Source: Flavobacterium sp. N3904
GTDB lineage: Bacteria; Bacteroidota; Bacteroidia; Flavobacteriales; Flavobacteriaceae
Assembly (NCBI RefSeq): GCF_025947305.1
Contig: NZ_CP110009.1
Location: 2,831,501 to 2,895,500, forward strand
Length of the DNA stretch: 64,000 nt
Reading direction: 5' to 3'
Shown here: piece after piece, positions 49,837 to 59,313 of the stretch
How positions within the stretch are numbered: the first letter of the stretch is position 1
How the letters are laid out: each line of letters opens with the position of its first letter
Notes under the pieces: model-generated
Seen by the model: only the letters and a program-made list of their open reading frames with translations
Databases searched by the model: none
What the model was told of the DNA's origin: nothing
Position numbers and translations under genes: made by a program

Positions 49837-52800
49837 TTATTTTGCATTTTTCAGCTTGATACCCACACCTTTAACTTTGTCAACTATTGATTTGCTCGCA
49901 AATATGATTTTTTTTGCAGTTTCATAATCGAGACCAAAGAATATTTGAGGATTATATGCCTCTTCCAAAAGTTCAGTCCATAGAATAGTATGATCCTTTC
50001 TGATAGTCAAAGCAAAAAGGATTCTTTTTTCAGGAGACAATTTTTCCACATCAATTGGCTTAAGTCTTATACCTACATCTTTAACTTTCTCTACTATTGA
50101 TTTGCTCGCAAATATGATTTTTTTTGCAGTTTCATAATCAACACCATTTAGGACCGCAGGATCATATGTTGCTTTATCAAGTTCAGTCCATAGAATAGTA
50201 AAGTCTGGCCTTGTCTCTAAAGCGGCAATAATTTTTTGTGCGTCAGTTTGTATTGGAACTACATCAGTTTTAGGTTTTTCTCTAAATTTAAAAGTATCTT
50301 CATATTCAAGTTTAGGATTTTCGGTGACGTCATATTTGTATCGCTTAATTAAAAGTTTAATTATTGATTGCACACGAACATCTGTTTTTGGTAGGTCAGT
50401 AAGTACTAATATTTGAGCGGCCAAATCATTTTCTGATATTTTTGTTTTTGGGTCAACACCGGAATCTAATAATAATTTGTTTACTGTAGTAGCAAGCAGA
50501 TTTTCGATAACTCCAATTTCGCTACTTGACGGAAGAGTATTTTTTACAACAGTACCTGGATCTGCAACAACTGGTGTACCTTCAGAATCGATTAAAAACT
50601 GTAGATCTTTTATTCTTACTTTTTGCTCAAACATTAATTTCTCAATTTCTAATAATTTAGTTATCGTATTTTTATTAACTGCTCTCGCCATTTTTATCAA
50701 TTGCCCGTCAAAATTCTGATAGGTATCCGGTACATTCTGACCTTCAAAAGCGTCTTTAGTTTTGGCTATAAAATCTTTAGAATGTTCAGGATAATAATCC
50801 ATTATCATTGCCGGCATACCGTTGTGAAGTGTAATGCCATCAATTCCAATAACTCCTAATCCCTTATAGTCCTTTAAGATGTTTATCATGTCAATTTCTT
50901 CCATCATTAATTTGAAGTAATCATTTTTACCTGGAAGCATTTTTGCTAAAACTTTCTTTGGATCTTCTCTTAGTTTATAGACTTCTTTTTGCTTCCCTAG
51001 AAGTGGAGGTTGGATTAGCGCCGCATTTTTATATGCAGGCAGAAAAAGAATTCCGCTTCGTTTCATTTTCCAGATATTAAAACTTGTTATTAGATTTTCA
51101 TTGCCTAATTCAAAAATTTCTTGAGCAATTTCTTCTGTACCTAATTCTCCAATTAAGCTTTGCAGTATTTTTACAGGGTCTTCTATTTTTTCTAATAAAA
51201 AGTCCAAATCATAAGTTGGATTATGAGATTCTAGACGTTCCAACTCATAAGCCGTCGTACCCAATTTTGGGCTTAATTTTTCTAGTATTGGTGCCAATAT
51301 TTTTTCTTTTAACTCGAGAGCATAAGTGGAGAACTCATTTTTAAAATCGGCAATAATCATTTGTCTGAAATAGCCTTCCAGATTTTTAAAAGCATGTGTA
51401 GTATCAAATTCTGGATGCTTTGCTTTAATTTCAGCTATTTCATTTCTGTTTTTTTGTGGTGTAAGTTCCTGTACAAGTTTTTTTGCTTCGTATTCGACTT
51501 GAAAATCACGTTTGTCATCTACTTCTTTTGATTTCCCCCATGTCCTTTTAAGATATTCTTTTGTATCTACAATTTTGTCACTAACCGGGGCATCATTCCA
51601 GGAAACAAGAAGATGTTTTATTGTTCCTACTTCTCCCGATGACAAACCTTCACCTGTTTTGGGGTTTGCAGCTTTAGTTTTATAATGACTTAATTGTTCT
51701 TCGACCCATTTTTCTTTTCCTCCAGTTACTTTTTGAAATTCTTCATTAGTTTTGGCAAGAATAATGTTTAGTTGGTCTTCAAGAGTGCTTTTATCTTGTA
51801 CTTTAGAAATTGTAATTAAAGGTTTTACAGCATCTTTAAGATCTTCATGATCTATTAAAATACCCATTACCTGATTTGGTTCTGCATCGATTTCTTTTGC
51901 GATTTTGTCTTTTGCTTCCTGAAGAATTTCACTTTTATAGTTTCTCCATAATATTCTCTCTATCCAGTGTTTTTTTTGTATTCCTCCTGGCGGAGTATCC
52001 AATAAAACTCTTTTAAAAGAAGGTACGTTTCCAAGTAATTTTTCCCACCGTTCTGCCTGAGCATTACCTCTTTCTTCTAAATAAATGACTTTTAAACCAA
52101 GTAGGGCAGGACCTTCAAGAATACCACTTCTCATACCTACATTTACAAGATTATAACCGGATAATCTAGAAATGAAGTATAGCATTTTTAACTGCCCTTT
52201 TCTACCTTCAAGTTTAAAAGATGCTGGATAATGTTCGTTTTCCCAAAATTTAATCAATGATGGTTTGGTTACTTCCGCTTTTACATCATCACCTATATTT
52301 ACTGGTGTCCAGCCTATTGAGCGAACTTGTTCTATTAAATGATTTTGACTTTCATGACTTGAGTAATGTTGCGGATGCGGATGATTTAGCCCACCGGTTT
52401 TTGACCATAACAGAGCATAATTACCTGGAGGCATCCCTATAGACCCTAGGAATTTAATTGTTGATTCTTCCTCTTTTTGCAACTGTTCTTTGTCAATACC
52501 AATCCAGCTATTCTTTATTGTTTTATAAGTTTCGACTGGATCATTTTTAAAACTTTCAGCGAGAATTGATGTTTCTGAGGTTACTGCTATTGCATGAAAG
52601 TTCTTGTATTCTTCTTTTGAACTTTTTAGAAATGTATGCCAGTTAGTATTTGCATTACTTGTTTTTTCGACAAAAACTCTGTTTTCTCCAACAATTTGCT
52701 TGAAAAGATTTACCATAGCTGTTTCTGAACTTTGGTGGTTATTATCTGTAACTATTAGCACACTCATATTTGGCTTAAGTGCAAGTGCTGCTGCAACACC

Positions 52801-54402
52801 ATACATATCTCCACTCATATGCGCTCCAATAACCATTAAATCCTTTTTTTTGTCCTTTTTGTCAGTTCCCTTTTTTTTCTCTTTTTGTTTTCCAGAAAAA
52901 AATAGATCAAATTCTTTTTTATAGATATTTGCTCCAGACAGCATGTCTTCAAGATAAAGAGCATTAATAGCCGCAAGATCTTCAGGACTAATTTTATCAG
53001 CAGACTCTGTTTTGAGAATCTTTTTCATTTCAGGACCCAAACCAAAAATTTTACGCCCATTTTTTTTGTCACCTTTTAAATCTCTTATTTCTGATTTAAT
53101 TGCTTTGGTGGGCGTATTTTTTGAAGCATATTTTCGAAGTTGGCCAATCTCCTGATCATTAGCTTTTTTATTGTAACGAATGATAAAACAAGCATCATAT
53201 AAACAACTACCGTCTGATCTTGGAAGAACCTTGTTTAAAGCAAATTTTTGATTGCTTTTTTCTAAAGTAAATGGTCCGCCTTCTTTTGGAATAATGACCT
53301 GAAAATGATTTCCACCCTGAAAATATAAACTTCTTCTGCTTAAAGTTCCTTTTCCAATGGTTTCCGATCGTCTAATGTTTCCATTACCAACCGGCACATA
53401 GACATTAAACTTTATAAAGAATTTAAGAGCCAATGCTTTCGCTTGATCTATAGTTCCCCAAGCCGAAGATTTTTCGACATCATCTTTGTAAGCAGTTACT
53501 TCTTCTGGAGTTACTTCTGATTCTTCTATAGCTTTATGAACCGGTTTGGTATCCAATTCCAAAGATTTGACAGGGGTTTTATAATTCCTCTTTTTATTTT
53601 TTTTTGTTCTTCTTTTAATTATAGGTTCGTCACTGTCTCTAAGATCGTTAGTTTCAAGATTTCTCCATTTTTGTTTCAATCTTTTAGATAATGCTACTCT
53701 GTGTGCTAATTCACCAATTAACTCATTAAAGGAATGTATATCTCCCTCTTCCTGAAACTTGTAAAAATTGATCCAAACAGCTGTGCTATCATCTGTGTCA
53801 AAAGTTTGGTCCCCAATTGTGACTTCTTTGCGCTGAACTATTGAAAGCAATTGAGTTGTTCCCATTGCGGGATGAGAGGGCATTGAGTAGTTGTTAGAAT
53901 TTCTCTGATCCGTCATTGATTTTGCTTTCGCCCCCATAACATCGGCCTCATTTTCCAATCCTTTATCATCATTTATATTAACCTTGCCTTTCATTTGCAA
54001 AGTAGGTTTTACTCTCCCTTGTTTTTGTTGTACTACATGCCACGCTTCATGTGGTAAATGTTTTTCTTGCCCCGAAGCAATGTGAATGTCTGTTCCTTGT
54101 GCATAGGCGTGTGCATTGATCTGAGCGGGTTGCGAAGAGTTGTAATGCACTTTTACATCATCCATAGAATGACCCGAAAGATTTTCTATTCCAGATTTTA
54201 AATTTTCTGGCAAACCAGTGTTGTTTTTTCTTTGAATAGGAGTAAAAGAAGATTCTTGAGTTGCAGTTTTCTCAGAAAGTTTTTGTTGCACAACAGGCAA
54301 CTCCCTATTATCTTTTAACTGTACGGCACTATTGTTACCATTGCTATTGGCTGCACTAGTTTGTGTTCTATTTTGGGGTAATTTTTCCTGAAGCTGTGCC
54401 AT
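49837..54402 (-). CDS. DUF4157 (eCIS core) multidomain toxin
   Basis: This 1521-aa protein starts with a leader (about 15-45: SAANSNGNNSAVQLKDNRE) shared with the neighbouring effectors. The DUF4157 domain (about 64-135) has SGHSMDDVKVHYN and the zinc-protease-like HEAWH at 118-122, the usual mark of eCIS-associated cargo. OTU-like motifs are GGNHFQVI (364-370) and DGSCLYDACF (397-406). A segment at about 520-800 is unassigned. About 1138-1285 looks kinase-like: KKVLAKML, EEIDMINIL, PAMIMDYY, then KDLQFLID and ADPG in place of DFG. Two 62-66-aa tandem repeats close the protein (about 1390-1455 and 1460-1521). No signal peptide. Confidence 0.8.
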   Translation of the reverse strand: MAQLQEKLPQNRTQTSAANSNGNNSAVQLKDNRELPVVQQKLSEKTATQESSFTPIQRKNNTGLPENLKSGIENLSGHSMDDVKVHYNSSQPAQINAHAYAQGTDIHIASGQEKHLPHEAWHVVQQKQGRVKPTLQMKGKVNINDDKGLENEADVMGAKAKSMTDQRNSNNYSMPSHPAMGTTQLLSIVQRKEVTIGDQTFDTDDSTAVWINFYKFQEEGDIHSFNELIGELAHRVALSKRLKQKWRNLETNDLRDSDEPIIKRRTKKNKKRNYKTPVKSLELDTKPVHKAIEESEVTPEEVTAYKDDVEKSSAWGTIDQAKALALKFFIKFNVYVPVGNGNIRRSETIGKGTLSRRSLYFQGGNHFQVIIPKEGGPFTLEKSNQKFALNKVLPRSDGSCLYDACFIIRYNKKANDQEIGQLRKYASKNTPTKAIKSEIRDLKGDKKNGRKIFGLGPEMKKILKTESADKISPEDLAAINALYLEDMLSGANIYKKEFDLFFSGKQKEKKKGTDKKDKKKDLMVIGAHMSGDMYGVAAALALKPNMSVLIVTDNNHQSSETAMVNLFKQIVGENRVFVEKTSNANTNWHTFLKSSKEEYKNFHAIAVTSETSILAESFKNDPVETYKTIKNSWIGIDKEQLQKEEESTIKFLGSIGMPPGNYALLWSKTGGLNHPHPQHYSSHESQNHLIEQVRSIGWTPVNIGDDVKAEVTKPSLIKFWENEHYPASFKLEGRKGQLKMLYFISRLSGYNLVNVGMRSGILEGPALLGLKVIYLEERGNAQAERWEKLLGNVPSFKRVLLDTPPGGIQKKHWIERILWRNYKSEILQEAKDKIAKEIDAEPNQVMGILIDHEDLKDAVKPLITISKVQDKSTLEDQLNIILAKTNEEFQKVTGGKEKWVEEQLSHYKTKAANPKTGEGLSSGEVGTIKHLLVSWNDAPVSDKIVDTKEYLKRTWGKSKEVDDKRDFQVEYEAKKLVQELTPQKNRNEIAEIKAKHPEFDTTHAFKNLEGYFRQMIIADFKNEFSTYALELKEKILAPILEKLSPKLGTTAYELERLESHNPTYDLDFLLEKIEDPVKILQSLIGELGTEEIAQEIFELGNENLITSFNIWKMKRSGILFLPAYKNAALIQPPLLGKQKEVYKLREDPKKVLAKMLPGKNDYFKLMMEEIDMINILKDYKGLGVIGIDGITLHNGMPAMIMDYYPEHSKDFIAKTKDAFEGQNVPDTYQNFDGQLIKMARAVNKNTITKLLEIEKLMFEQKVRIKDLQFLIDSEGTPVVADPGTVVKNTLPSSSEIGVIENLLATTVNKLLLDSGVDPKTKISENDLAAQILVLTDLPKTDVRVQSIIKLLIKRYKYDVTENPKLEYEDTFKFREKPKTDVVPIQTDAQKIIAALETRPDFTILWTELDKATYDPAVLNGVDYETAKKIIFASKSIVEKVKDVGIRLKPIDVEKLSPEKRILFALTIRKDHTILWTELLEEAYNPQIFFGLDYETAKKIIFASKSIVDKVKGVGIKLKNAK

Positions 54403-54572
54403 TTTTAGTCTTTACTTTAAAATGTATATTGCGGTTAATTATACCTATGATGGATTTTTATGACTTCAAATCCGCTTTGATGTTTGGCAGGGTATTGTTT
54501 TAATTTAGAAAGTAACTATTCTTTTATTTTTATAAATTATGCAATTTGTTTTGTAAAATAAGTTGCAGGAAC

Positions 54573-55511
54573 TTAGCGTTCATATCCAGCTCTAGGTAAG
54601 AGATTCATCTGCTTTCGTAAATCTTGTTCCGTTATGTTTCTGGCCTTCCGATCACGATCCTGTAGATTAATCTGGTAGGTTTGATTTCCGGCAAGATTAT
54701 TGTCTATTATATGTTTATGAAACTTATGTTCGGGAGGAAGGGTATCAAGTCCAACAGTATTGATTTCTTCAAGATTAGTAGTTTCACCACGGGGAAAATC
54801 CGAATACGTATGCTGGCGTGAAGATAAAATGGGCATTCCTTTTTCATCGTAAGCCCCTAAACCACGATGAAAATGATCAGAGTGAATTAGTTCGTGACCC
54901 AGACTTATGCTTTGAGGACTTGACTCTCGCTTTGTCTTTCCGTTTGGCAACCTCACTTCACCTTCACGATCTTTATCTGAAAGATTCGCATCATAGTGTA
55001 CTATTGTGCCAACTCCTACTCCCGGGGTAGCACCATTTACAAAAGCTCTTGCCTCATGTGTTAAGTATCCCTTTTTTTTCATGTATTGAAAGTCTTTAAA
55101 CCAATCGATTGCCTTGCCAACTAATGAATTATCTGGGAGTATTGGCTGGCTACTGAGAGAATCCGCACCCAAAGATTCTTTAATGATAGTTGTATGTGTA
55201 TGATTCACTAGACTTCGAATCAGGCTGTGACCAGGAGTTGGTGTAACTTTCTCTGCGTTGCGTCTTTTTGGTAAGAAGGAGACTTCTCCTGTTTCACTGT
55301 TAACGATAATTTTACCGGTTTCTCCTACAAGTTCTCTCAAATGTTCGGTTACCTTTCTTGTATATTCAGGGTTTGTGACATCTACTTTTAGTACGCGTTG
55401 TACAACAGAATGCTCCCGATTATCTTTTAATTGAACGGTATTAGTACCACTTCTATTTGCGGCAGTTACAGCAATTTTGTTTTCGGATACTTTTTTTTGG
55501 TGATGTTCCAT
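54573..55511 (-). CDS. M91 (NleD-like) zinc metalloprotease effector
   Basis: This 312-aa protein has the cargo leader at about 17-38 (AANRSGTNTVQLKDNREHS). The M91 site is SISLGHELIHSDHFHRG, with HELIH at 206-210, followed by the third-ligand region NLEEINTVGL at about 247-255. In this family NleD of enteropathogenic E. coli cleaves host MAP kinases. No signal peptide. It lies between eCIS accessory genes and the DUF4157 toxin, so delivery by the contractile apparatus is the natural inference. Confidence 0.82.
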   Translation of the reverse strand: MEHHQKKVSENKIAVTAANRSGTNTVQLKDNREHSVVQRVLKVDVTNPEYTRKVTEHLRELVGETGKIIVNSETGEVSFLPKRRNAEKVTPTPGHSLIRSLVNHTHTTIIKESLGADSLSSQPILPDNSLVGKAIDWFKDFQYMKKKGYLTHEARAFVNGATPGVGVGTIVHYDANLSDKDREGEVRLPNGKTKRESSPQSISLGHELIHSDHFHRGLGAYDEKGMPILSSRQHTYSDFPRGETTNLEEINTVGLDTLPPEHKFHKHIIDNNLAGNQTYQINLQDRDRKARNITEQDLRKQMNLLPRAGYER

Positions 55512-55541
55512 TTTCTGCTTTTTTAAACGAAATTTCTAACG

Positions 55542-56129
55542 CTATTTTTTGACTATTATACGATGAGTGGTTCTGCCTTCCAATAGTGTCACATCCACCG
55601 GTCCCAAAGCCCCCGAATAATCAATAACCGAACAAAAAGAATGGTGCTTAACCATAAATTTCAAACGCTCAAGCTCCCGATCAAAATAGGGTAGTGCTAC
55701 TTTTTTACCCGTAATGAGTTGTATTAAATGATTATTTTTTAATGGATATAATTCAAACAAGGGCTCATAAATTGGATATAAAATAGTTTCATCATCAACA
55801 ATATCATCGGTCTCATACATCTTTTTTTTTAGTTTTTGACTGTGTATTTGGATTAAAAGGCTGAGATGTTGCTCCATTTTATATAGAATTCCATCCATAG
55901 CTTTTTTATCTGTTTTTGCTACTAAATAAAGAGTATTACTTGTAATTAAATAGCCATTAATAAAAAAAGCGTTGTCTTTGGTGCAATGATTTAAAGCCAT
56001 TGCAATTATTGTATTTACATAATTGAAATCGAATTGTTTTTTCCATGCTCCTATTTTAAGTTCAATTTTATGACTGTAAAAGTGTTTTTTGGGAGCGCAA
56101 GGTTCAGGTTTTTTTTCAATTTTTCTCAT
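55542..56129 (-). CDS. IS200/RAYT transposase-like protein lacking HUH histidines
   Basis: This 195-aa protein starts at the ATG at 56129; a TTG at 56141 is also in frame. The segment VNTIIAMALNHCTKDNA, then FFINGYLITSNTLYLVA (about 56-72), follows the Y1-transposase pattern in which N-H-x-H-L is the HUH site. Here the site is N-T-L-Y-L. The end HSFCSVIDYSGALGPVDV resembles the YSSAIDYSGGKG tail of Bacteroidota Y1 proteins. Both metal-binding histidines are gone, so it cannot be an active transposase. It lies 8 bases after the AAA+ gene, within the eCIS operon. Confidence 0.5.
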   Translation of the reverse strand: MRKIEKKPEPCAPKKHFYSHKIELKIGAWKKQFDFNYVNTIIAMALNHCTKDNAFFINGYLITSNTLYLVAKTDKKAMDGILYKMEQHLSLLIQIHSQKLKKKMYETDDIVDDETILYPIYEPLFELYPLKNNHLIQLITGKKVALPYFDRELERLKFMVKHHSFCSVIDYSGALGPVDVTLLEGRTTHRIIVKK

Positions 56130-56137
56130 GCTAGCTA

Positions 56138-57496
56138 TCAATTCATTCGGGTAACACCTAAAGTTCGATTTTCTTTTTTAAATTCACGTCTGATTCCTTC
56201 AAGGAGATCGTTATAACCAATCTCTGTTTCATTTTTTTGAATAGCGGTTAAAGCACAATACCGAAGCACATTGATAATGGCACCTCCTGTTAATTCAAAC
56301 TGTTCGGCGATGTTTTCTATATCAATATCGGAATCCAATTTGCATTTTCCCGAAAAGGCATTTTTCCATAATAGGATGCGCTCCTCGGGACTGGGCATTG
56401 TAAAATGGATCATGGATTGAAATCTTCTTGAAAAAGCCTCATCCATATTTTCTTTTAAATTGGAGGCAAGTATGACAACCCCCGGAAAATCTTCAATTCG
56501 TTGCAATAAGTAACCTGTTTGTTGGTTGGCATGTCTGTCATTTGATGAAGATGAAGCTGTTCTTTTGCCAAATAGCGCATCGGCTTCGTCAAAAAATAAA
56601 ATCCAGTCTTTATGTTGTGCTACATCAAAAATTTTGGAAAGATTTTTTTCAGTTTCTCCTATGTATTTGGAGACTATCATAGAAAGATCGACCCGATACA
56701 CTTCTCTATTGGTGCTTTTTCCAAGTAAAGTGGCGGTAAGGGTTTTTCCTGTTCCCGGCGGTCCGTAAAAAAGCGTTCTATACCCTGGCTTTATTTTGTT
56801 TTCAAGACCCCACTCTGTCATTAAGGTTGTTCCATAGTTTAACCAGGCATTAATTTCCATGACTTGTTCCATAACATGATTTTCTAAAACCAAATCGGAC
56901 CAATTCATATTGGTTGAAATTTGTTGTGCCGGAAACGAGACACTGTGTTCCAATCGGGGTAAATTCCCTGTTATAAAATAGTGCAGCCAACGTTCATTGA
57001 GGGAAAGAATAGTATTTAAAACGGGCATATTTGACTCCGTGGTTTCCTGGATTAAAACCTGTTCTTTCGAAAGAATATTGCTGGAGCTAAGTACATTCAA
57101 TACTTCGATTCTTAATTCTGGATTAACGGCAGTAATCAAAAAACAAAAGGTTTGACCAGTGGGAATAAATCCGCTATGGCTTTTGTTGATTACACCACCG
57201 AACTCCGTAAAACCACGATCGTACATTGCATTTTTACTAAAGAAAATATCCAGTATTTCGGGTTTTATTTGTGGAGCAATTATCAAGGCAAGACAAAGTC
57301 GCTCGTATTGATTGAGATTCCATTCTTTTAGTTTTTGATAAAAAGCATTGTCATCATCAATTTCGGGTAATGGAATGTCCATCCAATGTTTTTCATGTCC
57401 ATCTTGAAGCAAGTAGCTACAAATAACCTGATCGATTACTTTTTGTAACCAATCCATTTCTTTATGCAGCACAATAATACCCTGATTAGTTTCCAT
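56138..57496 (-). CDS. Afp15-like AAA+ ATPase of the contractile injection system
   Basis: This 452-aa protein (ATG at 57496; a TTG at 57517 would lengthen it by 7) has a helical N-terminal half. A single AAA+ domain follows, with Walker A YGPPGTGKT near 244-252, Walker B ILFFDEAD near 299-306 and the arginine-finger region AFSRRFQSMIHF. In Afp/PVC-type systems the equivalent ATPase is needed for assembly of the particle. It overlaps the 307-aa gene by 11 bases. Other AAA+ disassembly roles are possible. Confidence 0.88.
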   Translation of the reverse strand: METNQGIIVLHKEMDWLQKVIDQVICSYLLQDGHEKHWMDIPLPEIDDDNAFYQKLKEWNLNQYERLCLALIIAPQIKPEILDIFFSKNAMYDRGFTEFGGVINKSHSGFIPTGQTFCFLITAVNPELRIEVLNVLSSSNILSKEQVLIQETTESNMPVLNTILSLNERWLHYFITGNLPRLEHSVSFPAQQISTNMNWSDLVLENHVMEQVMEINAWLNYGTTLMTEWGLENKIKPGYRTLFYGPPGTGKTLTATLLGKSTNREVYRVDLSMIVSKYIGETEKNLSKIFDVAQHKDWILFFDEADALFGKRTASSSSNDRHANQQTGYLLQRIEDFPGVVILASNLKENMDEAFSRRFQSMIHFTMPSPEERILLWKNAFSGKCKLDSDIDIENIAEQFELTGGAIINVLRYCALTAIQKNETEIGYNDLLEGIRREFKKENRTLGVTRMN

Positions 57497-58409
57497 AACT
57501 TCCGAATAATTTTTCAATATCGTCTAAATTGGAATCGGTCCATTTAAAATACAATAAAGCAGTGTTTGGATTTAATTCATTCGATTGTAACATATCCAAA
57601 AAACAAGCTTGTGCATTTTGCAGTATCATCTGTGGACTGTAAATAGTGTCATTTTGAAAATTGGAATCAAAAAAAGTATTGGCCCATTCGCTCGAATTAT
57701 TTGTTTTGCTGATGAAATCACTAATAAAATATGCCAGTTTTTCGTCCTGTACAACCAGTTTTTTGGCTTTAAAATAGGCTGCTTTTCTTTTGGTTTCGCG
57801 ATGATAATAGTCAATATCTTTTGATTGAATTGTTTTGGTGCTAGGATGACCAAAAATATCGACCAATCCAAAGTTTTCGATATCACTTGCCATTTCCAAT
57901 TCAGCATTGGCTTCACTTGCAACGACCAATGTTGTATTTGTGGCGGTTGCACTTTCGGTTACGATATAAAGCTCCCGAAACGAGAACAATGTCTGAGTCA
58001 GTTTTATAATTAATTGCTGTTGGATTTCGTTCCAGTTATTGATTTTTACAGATTCTGGTGCTTCGGCCCGAAAAAGAAAGCTTCCTTTATTGGCAAAAGC
58101 CAGTATTTGTTTACTGAATTCAAAATGTCCTTCAATTGCGCCCTGGCCATTTCCTCGGCCTGAATACGGTTTAGACACGCCGTCACCAAAATTCCAATTT
58201 GACGGATTCAATGGAATAGTAGTACTTAATTCTACATCTTGTGGGCTGATGATACTATTGCGGTATAAATTCCCCAATAAAACAATTTCTCGATTTTTGA
58301 TTTGAAAATAATCTCCCGGAAAGAGATTTTGATTTAATGGTTTGGTCGGTATAAATCCTCCTGTTTTTAAGTAAAAATGCCTGTAAAAATGCTTGTATAT
58401 AAGATCCAT
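57486..58409 (-). CDS. Unrecognised protein of the eCIS operon
   Basis: This 307-aa soluble protein has no signal peptide or transmembrane segment. It has dense, well-conserved-looking segments: LFPGDYFQIKNREIVLLGN near 29, GSFLFRAEAPESVKINNW near 109, LIIKLTQTLFSFRELYIVTE near 133-152 and FGLVDIFGHPSTKTIQ near 181. These suggest a single structured domain, but I do not recognise the family. Tight placement between the coiled-coil proteins and the AAA+ ATPase suggests a part in particle assembly. Confidence 0.7.
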   Translation of the reverse strand: MDLIYKHFYRHFYLKTGGFIPTKPLNQNLFPGDYFQIKNREIVLLGNLYRNSIISPQDVELSTTIPLNPSNWNFGDGVSKPYSGRGNGQGAIEGHFEFSKQILAFANKGSFLFRAEAPESVKINNWNEIQQQLIIKLTQTLFSFRELYIVTESATATNTTLVVASEANAELEMASDIENFGLVDIFGHPSTKTIQSKDIDYYHRETKRKAAYFKAKKLVVQDEKLAYFISDFISKTNNSSEWANTFFDSNFQNDTIYSPQMILQNAQACFLDMLQSNELNPNTALLYFKWTDSNLDDIEKLFGSYGN

Positions 58410-58472
58410 AAACTTAAAATTTGTTGATTAAAGTCCACTGAACAAATTGCTGAAACAGTGGACATTTTATTT

Positions 58473-59303
58473 TTAGGAAGCTAATGCGGCAGCGTTTGCA
58501 GCAGCCAAAGCAGCTTGTAATGATTTAAGTTTTACCTGAGCCTTGTTCAAATTTGTAGTTGCTACATTCAACTGTCTGATAGTTTCATCATTTGCCTTGT
58601 TGGATTCCAAATAAGCGATTTTAGCATCACTATTGGCTTTGTAAAGCAAGGATTGTATGGAATTGTTTTCTAAAACAACTGTAGTTTCGTTCGGATTTTT
58701 TTGTCCTGTCAAGGTTGTATAAAGGTTCAAAGCCTGTTTTTGCTCGAGAGCGGTAGCGGCTTCAGACTCTAAGCACGAAGTTTGCGCTGCAAATATTGAT
58801 TTTAAAGCAATCAGTGTCAAGGCAACGGCATTGTTGGCATCTGTACCGGCTGCATTTATCTTGGTAATTAAGTCATCTGAAATGAGTGGATTCAGTGATT
58901 TTTTGCGAATAACAAGGTTTGATAATTTATTGATAATTTCCACCGAATAGATGAGTTTATTAATCAATACAGTAACCTCTATGGCAACTTGCTCTGTGTT
59001 TTGATTTGCATCAGTCATTTTGGTAAATGCAATTTCAGAGTTTCCGCTTAAATCGATGGCATTTTGAATCACTTGATCGATAAGGTTTTTGTTGCTTAAT
59101 GATTGGGTTCTGTAATTTTCGGCATCCAATAAATAGCCTTGGTACTTTATTGATTTTTGGGTTATGGCCGAAACAACTGTTGTTTGTTGTTGTACAACTG
59201 CTTCTGCATCTATTACTTGTGCGGTTAATAAATCAATATCTGATTTTTTCTTTTCTGTAATTCCATATCTTTTTGGATCAGAATTTAATACTTTAAGTTC
59301 CAT
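58473..59303 (-). CDS. Ala-rich coiled-coil protein of the eCIS operon
   Basis: This 276-aa protein is almost entirely helical, with long low-complexity coiled-coil stretches and an Ala-rich tail (LKSLQAALAAANAAALAS). There is no signal peptide and no cysteine pattern. Ten bases separate it from the 835-aa coiled-coil gene. It may be a fibre, tail-tip or internal component; no catalytic role is visible. Confidence 0.7.
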   Translation of the reverse strand: MELKVLNSDPKRYGITEKKKSDIDLLTAQVIDAEAVVQQQTTVVSAITQKSIKYQGYLLDAENYRTQSLSNKNLIDQVIQNAIDLSGNSEIAFTKMTDANQNTEQVAIEVTVLINKLIYSVEIINKLSNLVIRKKSLNPLISDDLITKINAAGTDANNAVALTLIALKSIFAAQTSCLESEAATALEQKQALNLYTTLTGQKNPNETTVVLENNSIQSLLYKANSDAKIAYLESNKANDETIRQLNVATTNLNKAQVKLKSLQAALAAANAAALAS

Positions 59304-59313
59304 ATTTTATGAT

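Noticed and set aside
57486..58409. Possible gasdermin-like pore-forming protein
   Set aside because: A GDYFQI / GSFLFR pattern brought this to mind, but no palmitoylation or C-terminal autoinhibitory feature was recognised, so the protein is left unassigned.
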